Assembly: GCF_037055275.1 (NCBI RefSeq) | Contig: NZ_CP146343.1 | Location: 5,239,001 to 5,303,000 of the forward strand | Reading direction: 5' to 3' | Source: Pseudomonas sp. ML2-2023-3 | GTDB taxonomy: Bacteria; Pseudomonadota; Gammaproteobacteria; Pseudomonadales; Pseudomonadaceae | Length of the DNA: 64,000 nt | Part shown: in pieces, positions 44,743 through 53,952 of the stretch | Position numbering within the stretch: position 1 is the stretch's first letter | How the letters are laid out: the number at the start of each line of letters is the position of its first letter | Made by a program: the position numbers and the translations under genes | Notes under the pieces: model-generated | The model's input: the letters and a program-made list of their open reading frames with translations, nothing else | Database searches by the model: none | What the model was told of the DNA's origin: nothing

Positions 44743-45507
44743 TCAATTGTTGATCAGCAAGTGCGCACCCAATAGCGCCATGCCTATAAAGAACACCCGT
44801 TTGAACAGCGCGGCGCTGATGCGCTGGCGCAACCACTGCCCCAGCCACATGCCGAGCATGGCGGGCACCAGCGCCAGCAATGAGGCATTGAGCTCACCGC
44901 CGCCCAGATTGCCGCGCCAGTAAAGCCCGGCGGCAAGGGCCAATGTGGAGACGCTGAAGGACAATCCCAAGGCCTGAACCAATTGGTTTTTGCTTAAGCC
45001 CAGCGCCTGCAGATAGGGCACGGCGGGAATCACAAACACGCCTGTGGCCGAGGTAATCACCCCGGTGATCACGCCGCATATCGGGCCCAGCCAGCGCTCG
45101 CGCTGCGGGGCGACGCGCAGGGTGGGCAGCCACAGCCCGCTGAGGGCGTAGAGCAGCAAGGCCGCCCCCAGCGCCCGCACCACCCACGTGCAGCCGTCGA
45201 TACTTAGCCAGAGCATGCCAACCCCGGTGCCGATAAAGATGCCCAGCTGCATGGGCCACAGGCGTTTTATCAGCGTGCGCAACTGCCCGCCTGCAGCCAG
45301 TTGCCAGGCGTTGGTGACAATGGAGGGAATGATCAGCAGCGCAGCAGCCTGCGCTGGAGCAATAGCCAGCCCGAGCATGCCCATCGCCACCGTTGGCAAG
45401 CCAAGACCGATGACGCCCTTGACGGTGCCCGCCAGCAAAAAGGTCATCATCACCAGCAGTGACAAGGCCAGGCCGAGGTGTTGGTAGAACTCGATCAGTG
45501 TTTTCAT
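44743..45507 (-). CDS. TSUP (TauE/SafE) family membrane permease
   Basis: A 254-residue inner-membrane protein with about eight hydrophobic helices and the family motif FLLAGTVKGVIGLGLPTVAMG near the N-terminus, repeated in weaker form in the second half (GVITGVITSATGVFVIPAV). The family exports or imports sulfite, sulfoacetate or other organosulfur anions; the substrate here is unknown. The ATG at 45507 begins MKTLIEFY. The divergent LysR gene starts 108 bases away, a typical regulator-target pair. Confidence 0.9.
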   Translation of the reverse strand: MKTLIEFYQHLGLALSLLVMMTFLLAGTVKGVIGLGLPTVAMGMLGLAIAPAQAAALLIIPSIVTNAWQLAAGGQLRTLIKRLWPMQLGIFIGTGVGMLWLSIDGCTWVVRALGAALLLYALSGLWLPTLRVAPQRERWLGPICGVITGVITSATGVFVIPAVPYLQALGLSKNQLVQALGLSFSVSTLALAAGLYWRGNLGGGELNASLLALVPAMLGMWLGQWLRQRISAALFKRVFFIGMALLGAHLLINN

Positions 45508-45614
45508 GGGTGTATGCTGGACCACGACGACGGCGTTGAACATTCGCCATAGATGAAGCCTGCCTATTGCACAACAATAGGCTGAACACACACCTGGGCG
45601 GGCAAGGACCTTTC

Positions 45615-46496
45615 ATGCACTTCGATCTGGTTGATCTGCGCCTGTACTTGAATGTGGTGCAGGCGGGCAACATTACGGCGGGCGCCAGCCTCAGTCATTT
45701 GTCTCTGCCCGCGGCCAGTGCGCGGATCAGGGCGATGGAGGCGTCGTTGGGCGTGGCGTTTTTACACCGCTCTCGCCGTGGGGTCAGCCCGACCCCGGCC
45801 GGGCAAGCGCTCGCGCACCATGCACGGCTGTTACTGCAGCACGTCGAGCGCATGAACCATGACCTGGCTGAGTACGCCCTGGGCTTCAAGGGCCGGATAC
45901 GCCTGCTGTGCAACACCTCAGCCCTCACCGAATACCTGCCCGAGCTGCTCGCCGATTTCGTGCGCCAGCACCCCACCATCAGCGTCGACCAGCAAGAACT
46001 CACCAGCCTGCGCATCACCCATGCATTGCGCCAGGACGCAGCCGATATTGGCGTCATCTCCAATGCCGTCGACACCCGCGACCTGCAAACCCGCCCCTTT
46101 CGCGATGACCCGCTGGTACTGGTGGTACCCCTCGGCCATCCACTGGCCAACAGGCCTGATCTCTCCTTCAGCGACACCCTGAGCCATGACTATGTAGGGT
46201 TGTCGGCCAGCAGCGCGTTGGCGGTGTACCTGGAAGAGCAGGCGCTGCACGTGGGCGTTCGCATGCAGGTGCGGATTCGCGCCGAAGGTTTCGACGGGGT
46301 GTTGCGCATGGTCGCCCGCGGTGCCGGGCTGGGTGTCGTACCCAAGGCGACGATTGAGCGCTGGCAGGCGCCGCGCACCTTCAAGGTGGTGAACCTCTGC
46401 GAGCCGTGGGCGGATCGCAAACTGCTGCTCTGCGCACGCTCGTTTGAGCAGTTGCCTGCCTATGCAGTGGCATTGCTGGAGGCGTTGAGCCTGTAG
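45615..46496 (+). CDS. LysR-family regulator, divergent from the TSUP gene
   Basis: A 293-residue regulator with an N-terminal helix-turn-helix (ITAGASLSHLSLPAASARIRAMEASLG, RSRRGVSPTPAG) and a substrate-binding domain from about residue 90. AAGG precedes the ATG at 45615. Its divergent arrangement suggests control of the TSUP permease gene and of itself through the shared 107-base region, in which no clear dyad was recognised. Confidence 0.9.
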   Translation: MHFDLVDLRLYLNVVQAGNITAGASLSHLSLPAASARIRAMEASLGVAFLHRSRRGVSPTPAGQALAHHARLLLQHVERMNHDLAEYALGFKGRIRLLCNTSALTEYLPELLADFVRQHPTISVDQQELTSLRITHALRQDAADIGVISNAVDTRDLQTRPFRDDPLVLVVPLGHPLANRPDLSFSDTLSHDYVGLSASSALAVYLEEQALHVGVRMQVRIRAEGFDGVLRMVARGAGLGVVPKATIERWQAPRTFKVVNLCEPWADRKLLLCARSFEQLPAYAVALLEALSL

Positions 46497-46634
46497 GAAG
46501 AGTCGCTGTTTGGTGCTCTCCTGTATGCCTTCATTTTTACCAAGAGTAATATCCGGGGCTTGCGACACCCTAGGCACCTTTGGCCGCGGGTATTTTTATC
46601 AAGTTTTTGAGAATAACAACTCACAGGGCACCCG

Positions 46635-48038
46635 ATGGCTGACGCTAACTCCCCCCCGGTCACACTCAAACGCGGTTTGAAAAATCGCCATATCCAGCTG
46701 ATTGCCCTGGGCGGCGCGATTGGCACGGGCCTGTTTCTGGGTTCGGCGGGCGTGCTCAAGTCGGCCGGACCGTCGATGATTCTTGGCTATGCGATCGCCG
46801 GTTTCATTGCGTTCCTGATCATGCGCCAGCTGGGCGAAATGATCGTCGAAGAACCGGTTGCCGGCTCCTTCAGCCACTTTGCCCACAAGTATTGGGGCGG
46901 CTACGCGGGGTTTCTGTCGGGCTGGAACTATTGGGTCCTGTACGTGCTGGTCGGCATGGCCGAGTTGACGGCGGTGGGCAAGTACATCCAGTTCTGGTGG
47001 CCCGAGGTGCCGACCTGGGTCAGCGCCGTGGTGTTCTTTGTGCTGGTCAACCTGATCAATACGCTGAACGTCAAAGTGTTCGGCGAAATGGAGTTCTGGT
47101 TCGCCATCATCAAGGTGGTGGCGATTGTCGGCATGATCGTACTGGGTTGCTACCTGCTGTTCAGCGGCACCGGCGGCCCGCAGGCGTCGATCAGCAACCT
47201 GTGGAGCCACGGCGGGTTCTTCCCCAATGGCGGCATGGGCTTGCTCATGGCGATGGCCTTTATCATGTTTTCCTTTGGTGGCCTGGAGTTGGTGGGCATC
47301 ACGGCGGCTGAAGCCAGCGAGCCGAAAAAAGTGATCCCCAAGGCCATCAACCAGGTGGTGTACCGGATCCTGATTTTCTACGTGGGCGCACTGACCGTGC
47401 TGCTGGCGTTGTACCCGTGGGACCAGTTGCTGGTCACGCTCGGCGCCGGTGGGGATGCCTACGGCAGCAGCCCGTTTGTGCAGATTTTTGCCTTGATCGG
47501 CAGCGACACCGCCGCGCAGATCCTCAACTTTGTGGTGCTGACCGCCGCGCTGTCGGTCTACAACAGTGGTGTGTACTGCAACAGCCGCATGCTGTTCGGC
47601 CTGGCCGAGCAGGGTGACGCGCCCAAGGCACTGATGAAACTGACCAAAAATGGCGTGCCCTTGCGCGCGCTGGGCGTGTCGGCGCTGGTGACGTTGCTGT
47701 GCGTGGTGGTCAACTATGTGGCCCCGCATAAAGCGCTGGAGCTGCTGTTTGCGCTGGTGGTTGCCTCGTTGATGATCAACTGGGCGCTGATCAGCCTCAC
47801 CCATATCAAGTTCCGCAAGGCGATGGCCGTTGAGGGCGTGACGCCTTCGTTCAAGGCGTTCTGGTTCCCGTTCAGCAACATCCTGTGCCTGGTGTTTATG
47901 GCGGTGATCGTCTCCGTCATCTGGATGATCCCCGACGTTCGCGCTTCGGTGTATGCAATCCCGGTATGGCTGCTGATCATTTACGGGTTCTACCGTTTAC
48001 GCCTGAGCAAGGGCCAGGCGCTGGCGAACACCCGCTAA
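46635..48038 (+). CDS. aroP: Aromatic amino acid permease, AroP-like
   Basis: A 467-residue inner-membrane permease of the amino acid-polyamine-organocation family with twelve predicted helices. The opening LKRGLKNRHIQLIALGGAIG, the helix-1 break GAIGTGLFLGSAGV, EEPVAGSFSHFAHKYWGG and SFGGLELVGITAAEA match E. coli AroP closely. It imports phenylalanine, tyrosine or tryptophan with protons; related members carry other amino acids, so specificity is likely but not certain. The ATG has AGGG upstream, and a terminator follows 18 bases after the stop. Confidence 0.88.
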   Translation: MADANSPPVTLKRGLKNRHIQLIALGGAIGTGLFLGSAGVLKSAGPSMILGYAIAGFIAFLIMRQLGEMIVEEPVAGSFSHFAHKYWGGYAGFLSGWNYWVLYVLVGMAELTAVGKYIQFWWPEVPTWVSAVVFFVLVNLINTLNVKVFGEMEFWFAIIKVVAIVGMIVLGCYLLFSGTGGPQASISNLWSHGGFFPNGGMGLLMAMAFIMFSFGGLELVGITAAEASEPKKVIPKAINQVVYRILIFYVGALTVLLALYPWDQLLVTLGAGGDAYGSSPFVQIFALIGSDTAAQILNFVVLTAALSVYNSGVYCNSRMLFGLAEQGDAPKALMKLTKNGVPLRALGVSALVTLLCVVVNYVAPHKALELLFALVVASLMINWALISLTHIKFRKAMAVEGVTPSFKAFWFPFSNILCLVFMAVIVSVIWMIPDVRASVYAIPVWLLIIYGFYRLRLSKGQALANTR

Positions 48039-48055
48039 GCCTTCAGCCGTTACAC

Positions 48056-48091
48056 AAAAGCCCCGCGCACTCACTCAGTGCCGGGGCTTTT
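48056..48091 (+). terminator. Terminator after the aroP-like gene
   Basis: AAAAGCCCCG pairs with CGGGGCTTTT; inside, GCACT pairs with AGTGC, giving a nearly continuous hairpin. Confidence 0.92.
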
Positions 48092-48175
48092 GCGTATCTG
48101 GGTGTCGGAATCAGGCATCTGTCAGTGCGCCACCACGGTTAGGGTGAGGTTCGATAACCCATCACCGGAGGTCTT

Positions 48176-48520
48176 ATGTCTGCGCCAATCACCGTGCTTC
48201 GCGACACCCATCCCCTGCCCGTGCTCGATGCCTGCAAATGGGAAAAACTCGAGGGCGACCCGCATACCGTCAACCTCAACGCTTACACCAGCGAAGACGG
48301 CAGCAAGATCATGGGGACGTGGATCTGCACGCCCGGCAAGTGGTACGTGGAATATGTGAAGTGGGAATACTGCGATTTCCGTGAGGGCTATTGCATCATC
48401 ACCCCGGAAGGCAAAGAACCGATCCATCTGCGGGCCGGGGATATCTTTGTGGTGGAGCCGGGTATGAAAGGCACGTGGGAGGTGGTGGAAACCGTGCGCA
48501 AGTACTTCGTTTTTGCGTGA
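48176..48520 (+). CDS. Cupin domain protein (cupin_3/DUF861)
   Basis: A 114-residue single-domain cupin. The pattern TWICTPGKWYVEYVKWEYCDF, then GYCIITPEG and LRAGDIFVVEPGMKGTWEV, matches the cupin_3 family, whose best-known member is ureidoglycine aminohydrolase; many small members have no known substrate. The usual metal-binding histidines are largely missing, so an enzymatic role is doubtful. The ATG follows GGAGG. No purine or allantoin genes adjoin it. Confidence 0.87.
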   Translation: MSAPITVLRDTHPLPVLDACKWEKLEGDPHTVNLNAYTSEDGSKIMGTWICTPGKWYVEYVKWEYCDFREGYCIITPEGKEPIHLRAGDIFVVEPGMKGTWEVVETVRKYFVFA

Positions 48521-48532
48521 TTGAAATCATGC

Positions 48533-48568
48533 AAAAAAACCGGGAATCCGCCCGACGCGGATTCCCGG
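48533..48568 (-). terminator. Terminator after mmsB
   Basis: On the minus strand CCGGGAATCCGC pairs with GCGGATTCCCGG and is followed by seven T. It also lies after the convergent cupin gene. Confidence 0.92.
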
Positions 48569-48575
48569 AAAAGCC

Positions 48576-49463
48576 CTATTCGGGCTTGCGATAGCTATTG
48601 ATGATGGCCGAAAAGTCTTTGCCGCCTTCACCGCGCAGACTCATGGCCTGATACAACTGTTGCGCCACAGCCCCCATCACCACAGGTTGATGGGCCTGGC
48701 GTGCAGCCTCGGTGGCCAGCCCCAGGTCCTTGAGCATCAGCTCGGCGCCAAAGCCGCCGGTATAGCCCCGCGATGCCGGGGCCGTTTCAACGATGCCCGG
48801 CCACGGGTTGTACACCTCCGAACTCCAGCAGCGCCCGGTGGAGCTGTTGATAACACCCGCAAGCACTTCGCTGTCGATGCCCAGCGCGGCACCCAGTGCC
48901 ATGGCTTCGCTGACGCCGACCATGGAAATCCCGAGCAGCAGGTTGTTGCAGATTTTAGCCACCTGGCCGGTGCCCACATCCCCGCAATGGACGATGTTGC
49001 GACCCATTTGAGCGAGTACCGGGTGCAAGGTGTCGAACAATGCCGGTGAGGCGCCGACCATAAAGGTCAGGGTCCCTGCCTGCGCGCCGCCCGTGCCGCC
49101 GGATACCGGTGCATCGGCCATTTGCACGCCCTGTTTGGCCGCAGCAGCGGCCACTTCACGGGCGGTTTGCGGGTCGATGGTGCTGCAATCCACTGCGGGC
49201 ACCCCGGCACCGATCCCGGCCAACACCCCGTCTTCACCCAGCCATACGCTGCGTACATGAGCTGCCGCCGGGAGCATGGTAATCACCAGCCCGGTGCCTT
49301 GGGCGGCTTCCCGTGGCGAGGCGCTGACATGGCCGCCAAGGGCTGCCAGTTCGGCCAGGATGTCTTTGTTCAGGTCAAACAGGTTCAACGAGTGCCCGGC
49401 CTTGAGCAAGTTGCGCGCCATCGGTGCGCCCATGTTGCCCAGGCCAATAAATGCGATGTTCAT
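48576..49463 (-). CDS. mmsB: 3-hydroxyisobutyrate dehydrogenase
   Basis: Oxidises 3-hydroxyisobutyrate to methylmalonate semialdehyde with NAD+ in valine breakdown. The 295 residues show the dinucleotide-binding FIGLGNMGAPMA at the N-terminus, the substrate-binding SGGTGG near residue 121 and the catalytic Lys170 in GTGQVAKICNN. The ATG at 49463 has GAGGG eight bases upstream and lies 11 bases after the mmsA stop, so both genes form one operon. Confidence 0.95.
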   Translation of the reverse strand: MNIAFIGLGNMGAPMARNLLKAGHSLNLFDLNKDILAELAALGGHVSASPREAAQGTGLVITMLPAAAHVRSVWLGEDGVLAGIGAGVPAVDCSTIDPQTAREVAAAAAKQGVQMADAPVSGGTGGAQAGTLTFMVGASPALFDTLHPVLAQMGRNIVHCGDVGTGQVAKICNNLLLGISMVGVSEAMALGAALGIDSEVLAGVINSSTGRCWSSEVYNPWPGIVETAPASRGYTGGFGAELMLKDLGLATEAARQAHQPVVMGAVAQQLYQAMSLRGEGGKDFSAIINSYRKPE

Positions 49464-49474
49464 GGTGTGTGCCC

Positions 49475-50989
49475 TCAACGAAGATGGATGGTGGTGTTAA
49501 CGCCATCATTCACGCTTTCATCGTCGAACCAGCGACTGGTGACGGTCTTGGTTTGAGTATAGAACTGCACAACCTGCTTGCCGTACGGCCCCAGATCACC
49601 GAGTTTCGAGCCACGGGAGCCGGTGAAGCTGAAGAACGGAACCGGCACTGGAATCGGGATGTTGATACCGACCTGACCGACATCGATTTCAGTCTGGAAC
49701 TTGCGTGCCGCAGCGCCGCTTTGGGTGAACAGCCCGGTGCCATTGCCAAACGGGTTGGCATTGACCAGTGCGATGGCCTGATCGAGGGTGTCGACTTCAA
49801 TTACCACCAACACCGGACCAAAGATTTCCTGGGTGTAGATTTGCATGTCGGTGGTGACGCCCGAAAACAGGGTCGGGCCGATAAAGTTGCCTTGTTCGAA
49901 ACCCGGAACCTTGACGTTGCGCCCGTCCAGTTCCAGCACCGCGCCTTCTTTGATCCCGCTTTCAATCAGCCCCAGTACGCGCTCTTTCGCACGTTTGGAG
50001 ATCACCGGACCTACATCGGTGCCCGCCTCACTGCCTGCGTTGACCTTGAGCTGCTGCGCCAGCGCCTTGAGGTCTGGCAGCCATTGTTTGGCGGCGCCCA
50101 CCAGCACCACCACCGAGGTGGCCATGCAACGCTGGCCGGCAGCGCCAAAGCCTGCACCAACCAGTGCGTTGAGGGTTTGCTGACGGTTGGCGTCGGGCAG
50201 CACCACAGCGTGGTTTTTGGCGCCCATCATCGATTGCACGCGTTTGCCGTGACGGCCCGCCAGGTCATAGACATGGGTGCCGACGGCGGTCGAACCGACA
50301 AACGATACCGCTTTGATATCGGTGTGGGTGCAGAGCGCGTCCACGACGTCCTTGCCGCCGTGTACGACGTTGAGCACGCCCGGCGGAACACCGGCTTCGA
50401 TGGCCAGCTCGACCAGCATCAGGGTCGACAGCGGATCTTGCTCGGACGGCTTGAGTACGAAGGTGTTCCCGCAGGCGATGGCCATCGGGAACATCCACAG
50501 CGGAATCATGGCCGGGAAGTTGAAGGGTGTAATGCCCGCGCAGACGCCGATAGGTTGACGCAAGGTGTAGGTGTCTACCCCGCCTGCAACGTTTTCGGCG
50601 AATTCACCCATTTGCAAAGTGCCGATGGAGCACGCGTGCTCGACCACTTCCAGACCACGGAAAATATCGCCCTCGGCGTCGGCAATGGTTTTGCCTTGTT
50701 CAGCACTCAGGACAGTGGCAATACGTTTGGAGTGTTCGCGGATCAACGCTTGCAGCTTGAGCATGATGCGCATGCGCGCACCGATAGGCGTCAGCTTCCA
50801 GGTCTGGAAGGCGCGTTGAGCGGCGGCGATGGCAGCATTGACTTCATCGGCGGTAGCGAACGGCACTTTGGCCAGCACTTGCTGGGTAGCCGGGTTGACG
50901 ATGTCGTGCCACTCGGTGGTCTGCGACTCGACCCATTCGCCGTCGATCAGCAAGCGTGCGTTTTGATACGGGGTGTTAGAAACGCTCAT
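49475..50989 (-). CDS. mmsA: Methylmalonate-semialdehyde dehydrogenase (CoA-acylating)
   Basis: Converts methylmalonate semialdehyde to propionyl-CoA, NADH and CO2, the step after MmsB in valine catabolism. The 504 residues show ITPFNFPAM, SFVGSTAVGTHVY and the catalytic Cys288 in GAAGQRCMATS. Typical MmsA residues such as the GSRGSKLGDLGPYGK C-terminus are present. The ATG at 50989 has GGAG upstream; the longer frame to 51109 runs through the LysR promoter region and is rejected. A perfect inverted repeat lies between this gene and the divergent regulator. Confidence 0.95.
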   Translation of the reverse strand: MSVSNTPYQNARLLIDGEWVESQTTEWHDIVNPATQQVLAKVPFATADEVNAAIAAAQRAFQTWKLTPIGARMRIMLKLQALIREHSKRIATVLSAEQGKTIADAEGDIFRGLEVVEHACSIGTLQMGEFAENVAGGVDTYTLRQPIGVCAGITPFNFPAMIPLWMFPMAIACGNTFVLKPSEQDPLSTLMLVELAIEAGVPPGVLNVVHGGKDVVDALCTHTDIKAVSFVGSTAVGTHVYDLAGRHGKRVQSMMGAKNHAVVLPDANRQQTLNALVGAGFGAAGQRCMATSVVVLVGAAKQWLPDLKALAQQLKVNAGSEAGTDVGPVISKRAKERVLGLIESGIKEGAVLELDGRNVKVPGFEQGNFIGPTLFSGVTTDMQIYTQEIFGPVLVVIEVDTLDQAIALVNANPFGNGTGLFTQSGAAARKFQTEIDVGQVGINIPIPVPVPFFSFTGSRGSKLGDLGPYGKQVVQFYTQTKTVTSRWFDDESVNDGVNTTIHLR

Positions 50990-51060
50990 GGAAGTCTCCG
51001 GAATTATTCTTGTGAGTACGGGCGTCCAGATTGGTCGCAGGACTGTTTTTGGAGTATAGG

Positions 51061-51087
51061 TGTGCGTTCTTCTAATAAGAACGCACA
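51061..51087. promoter_or_regulatory. Perfect palindrome between mmsA and its LysR regulator
   Basis: TGTGCGTTCTT-CTAAT-AAGAACGCACA has 11-bp perfect arms. It lies 17 bases before the LysR start codon and 72 before mmsA. Position and symmetry suggest the operator of the divergent regulator. Confidence 0.75.
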
Positions 51088-51103
51088 TAAAAGCCGGTCT
51101 AAC

Positions 51104-52051
51104 ATGCAAAAAAACATCACATCGTTAAGCGCCCTGAACTGGGACGACCTGAAGTTTTTTCTTGAGGTGGCCCGCACTCGAAAAGCCAGCAGCGCAGCCA
51201 AACGGCTGGCGGTTGACTACACCACCGTGTCGCGGCGGATCAGCTCGCTGGAAGCTGCTCTGGGGACTTTGCTGTTTGAAAAGTCGCGCACCAATGGCTT
51301 TACCCTGACCAACGAAGGCCAGCGCTTGCTTGGGTATGCCGAGTCGATAGAAAGCACGCTGCACATGGCCTGCGAGCAGGTATCAGGGTCTGGCGTGGCG
51401 CTGTCGGGGCATGTGCGCATGGGTTGCACTGAGGGTTTTGGCAGTTTTTTCATCACTCCCCAGCTCAGCCATTTTGTGGATACCTACCCGGCGATCTCGG
51501 TGGATATCCTGCCGTTGCCACACTTCATCAGCTTGTCCAAGCGCGAGGCCGATATTGTTATCGCGCTGGAGCGCCCGGAACACGGGCCCTATGTGTGCTG
51601 CAAGCTGTGCGACTACCGCTTGCAGCTGTATGCGACCCAGGAGTATCTGGACCAGCACCCGCCGATCCGCCGGATGACTGATTTGTCGGAGCATACGTTT
51701 ATCAGTTACGTGGACGATCTGGCGTTCAGCTCGGAGCTGCTTTACCTGGCCAATGTGCTGCCGGGCGCCAGCGCCAACTTGCGCAGCACCAGCGTGATTG
51801 CGCAATTCGTGGCCGCGCAGCAAGGCCGTTCGCTGGCGATTTTGCCGTGCTTTCTGGCGGCTCAGGACCCGCGTTTGCTGCCGGTGCTGCCTGACGAGGT
51901 CAACCTCACGCGACAGTTCTGGATGTACTGCCGTGAAGATCTGAGGAAGTTGAAACGCATCACCTTGCTATGGGATTACATCCGCGAAGTGACGGAACTG
52001 AATGCGCCGCTGCTGCTGGGCGAGACGCGCGGGATGAAATTTGTGGACTGA
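51104..52051 (+). CDS. LysR-family regulator of the mmsA-mmsB operon
   Basis: A 315-residue regulator that probably controls the divergent valine catabolism operon. The helix-turn-helix lies at about residues 15-70 (DLKFFLEVARTRKASSAAKRL, YTTVSRRISSLEAALG), followed by the effector domain. The ATG at 51104 begins MQKNITSLSALNWDD; the same frame is open far upstream over mmsA, but that extension is not a gene. In P. aeruginosa the mms operon is controlled by the AraC-type MmsR, so a LysR protein here would be a different arrangement. Confidence 0.9.
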   Translation: MQKNITSLSALNWDDLKFFLEVARTRKASSAAKRLAVDYTTVSRRISSLEAALGTLLFEKSRTNGFTLTNEGQRLLGYAESIESTLHMACEQVSGSGVALSGHVRMGCTEGFGSFFITPQLSHFVDTYPAISVDILPLPHFISLSKREADIVIALERPEHGPYVCCKLCDYRLQLYATQEYLDQHPPIRRMTDLSEHTFISYVDDLAFSSELLYLANVLPGASANLRSTSVIAQFVAAQQGRSLAILPCFLAAQDPRLLPVLPDEVNLTRQFWMYCREDLRKLKRITLLWDYIREVTELNAPLLLGETRGMKFVD

Positions 52052-52062
52052 CCCCACCCCCT

Positions 52063-52147
52063 GTGGGAGCGGGCTTGCTCGTGATTCAGACACCGCGGTC
52101 TGCCTGAATGATCGCGGTGATGCTATCGCGAGCAAGCCCGCTCCCAC
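52063..52147. repeat. REP pair, family 1
   Basis: Inverted arms GTGGGAGCGGGCTTGCTCGT and GCGAGCAAGCCCGCTCC plus CAC; one arm has a single base change. It separates the LysR gene from the convergent yfiB. Confidence 0.92.
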
Positions 52148-52169
52148 AAAGAGGGATCAGTACGAATCT

Positions 52170-52673
52170 CTAGTCGGCAATCACCACAATCGACACGCGG
52201 CGGTTTTCCGTACGCCCGGCGCGGGTGTTATTCGACGCCACCGGCTCGCGGCTGCCCAACCCACGGATCTGGATATTCTCGGGGCGCATGCCGACCTTGA
52301 GCAGAGCCTTGACCACGCTGTTGGCGCGGCGAACGGACAGTTGTTCGTTGTAGGACTCCTTGCCTGAGGAGTCGGTGTGGCCGTCGACCCGCACGCGCTG
52401 GATGTCTGCACCGAGCAAGGCGGTGCCGATGCGCTCCACGATTTCCTGGCTTTGCCCGTTGAGCACTTCAAGGTCGCTGCCAAACAACACTTTGCCCGAC
52501 AAGCCAAATGCCCAGCCCTCTTCAGTCAGTTCAAAGCCCTGCTCTTTCAGAACGGCAACTTGGGCAGGCGTCAGCCCTTTTGGCGCAGCCGTCTGGCAAC
52601 CGGTCAGCGACAGCGTGGCCAGCAACAAGGCAACGCTAAAAAATGTCAGGTAACGATGAATCAAAACACGCAT
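52170..52673 (-). CDS. yfiB: YfiB, OmpA-like outer membrane lipoprotein
   Basis: A 167-residue lipoprotein with lipobox LSLTGC and modified Cys26, followed by a short linker and an OmpA-like peptidoglycan-binding domain (VRVDGHTDSSGKESYN, LSVRRANSVV, GLGSREPVASNNT, RRVSIVV). YfiB binds YfiR at the outer membrane and so frees the cyclase YfiN. Size and cysteine position match P. aeruginosa YfiB. It starts seven bases after yfiN, with AGGAG overlapping the yfiN end. Confidence 0.93.
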   Translation of the reverse strand: MRVLIHRYLTFFSVALLLATLSLTGCQTAAPKGLTPAQVAVLKEQGFELTEEGWAFGLSGKVLFGSDLEVLNGQSQEIVERIGTALLGADIQRVRVDGHTDSSGKESYNEQLSVRRANSVVKALLKVGMRPENIQIRGLGSREPVASNNTRAGRTENRRVSIVVIAD

Positions 52674-52680
52674 GTGGGGG

Positions 52681-53952
52681 TTAGCTCCTGGTAATGACGG
52701 TGTTTGCGGGGCACTCCAGCTCCGCAAGGTGTTGCCCCCCTCGGGAGAGGCGCTTTGCCTGGTACATCGCCGCATCCGCTGCGCTGAGCAGATCCTCGGC
52801 GGTTGCACCATGCTCGGGGTAGACGGCGATGCCGATACTGAGTGAGGACACGATGCTGATTTGGCCCGGCACTTTAATCGGCTCAAGCATGCTGGCAATC
52901 ACCTTGTCCGCAATGCGCTGGGCGTCTTCGATCTTGTGCAGCGGGGTCAGCAATATTGCAAATTCGTCGCCACCCAGACGCGCCACAACATCGCCTTCAC
53001 GCAACTGGGCACGAATGCGCGTCGCGATAGCCACCAACACCGCATCACCTGTGGCATGGCCATAGGAATCGTTGATGTCTTTGAAATGGTCGCTATCGAG
53101 GAACAGCACGGCGGCCTTCCCTCGGGCGTTGTTCAGCGAGCGCAGGGTGCGCGTCAGTCGCGTTTCAAAGTAGGCGCGGTTGGGCAGGTTGGTCAGCGAG
53201 TCGTGGCTGGCCTGATGCGCCAGGGTCTGGTTTTCGTTCTGCAGATGGCTCTGCCAGGACTCAAGCTCATCGAGCAGTGCATTGAAGTCGTTGCCCAGGC
53301 TGTCCAGTTCAGCAATATGCGCAGGCGGCACGCGCCGATCGAACGCACGCTCGCGGCGAGCGGCGTGGGCCACTTCTGCCAGTTGTTGCAAGGGGCCCGT
53401 GATGCCATCCAGGAGTCGACGCGACAGATACAACGCACTCCAGGCACTGAGCGCCGTGCACACAAGCACACCCAACAGCCCGCTCAGTAAAAAACGCAGC
53501 AAATTGGCACCATGCCCCCGGACTGTCACCAAGCCGATTTCCTGGCCCTGATGCAAGATCGGCACGCTGATCGGTTGCTCCAGCAAGCCATCGGCCAACA
53601 GCATTTCGACCTTCGACAGCAGGCCGTTTTCAGGGCGTTGCCAGTGCGCAAGCAGTTCGCCATCGTCTGTGTAGATCCGAGCCTCGGCGACCGCTTCAGT
53701 GGACGCAATCATGGCCAGCGCTTCGGTTGCCGCCGCGCGGTCATCAAACACCACGGCCGCTTCCGAGGTGTAGTTGATGGCGCGGGCAATCAGGTGCAGG
53801 TTGTGATCGGCGTAAACCTTGAGCGCAAGCACCCCCAGCAGGGTCATGGAAGCGCTGGCCAGTGTGACGGCCACCAAGGCCACGCCCAGGTGGCCACGAC
53901 GCAAGACCGAGCGCAAGCGCAGAGGTTTTTTACGGGGTTTGAACGCACTCAT
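52681..53952 (-). CDS. yfiN: YfiN (TpbB) membrane diguanylate cyclase
   Basis: Makes cyclic-di-GMP from two GTP and promotes biofilm and small-colony growth. The 423 residues have TM1 (~23-45), a periplasmic PAS-like domain bound by YfiR, TM2 (~152-175), a HAMP segment and a C-terminal GGDEF domain with the active GGDEF at 327-331. An RxxD pattern (R318 to D321) stands five residues before it, the position of the inhibitory I-site. The ATG overlaps the yfiR stop by four bases, so the two proteins are translationally coupled. Confidence 0.94.
   Translation of the reverse strand: MSAFKPRKKPLRLRSVLRRGHLGVALVAVTLASASMTLLGVLALKVYADHNLHLIARAINYTSEAAVVFDDRAAATEALAMIASTEAVAEARIYTDDGELLAHWQRPENGLLSKVEMLLADGLLEQPISVPILHQGQEIGLVTVRGHGANLLRFLLSGLLGVLVCTALSAWSALYLSRRLLDGITGPLQQLAEVAHAARRERAFDRRVPPAHIAELDSLGNDFNALLDELESWQSHLQNENQTLAHQASHDSLTNLPNRAYFETRLTRTLRSLNNARGKAAVLFLDSDHFKDINDSYGHATGDAVLVAIATRIRAQLREGDVVARLGGDEFAILLTPLHKIEDAQRIADKVIASMLEPIKVPGQISIVSSLSIGIAVYPEHGATAEDLLSAADAAMYQAKRLSRGGQHLAELECPANTVITRS

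Noticed and set aside
49451..51103. Upstream extension of the LysR frame over mmsA
   Set aside because: The extension has no family character and lies antisense to mmsA; the LysR N-terminus begins at 51104.
7347..52147. Repeated ~21-base units that could suggest a CRISPR array
   Set aside because: They are scattered one pair per intergenic region and inverted, with no regular spacers and no cas genes.
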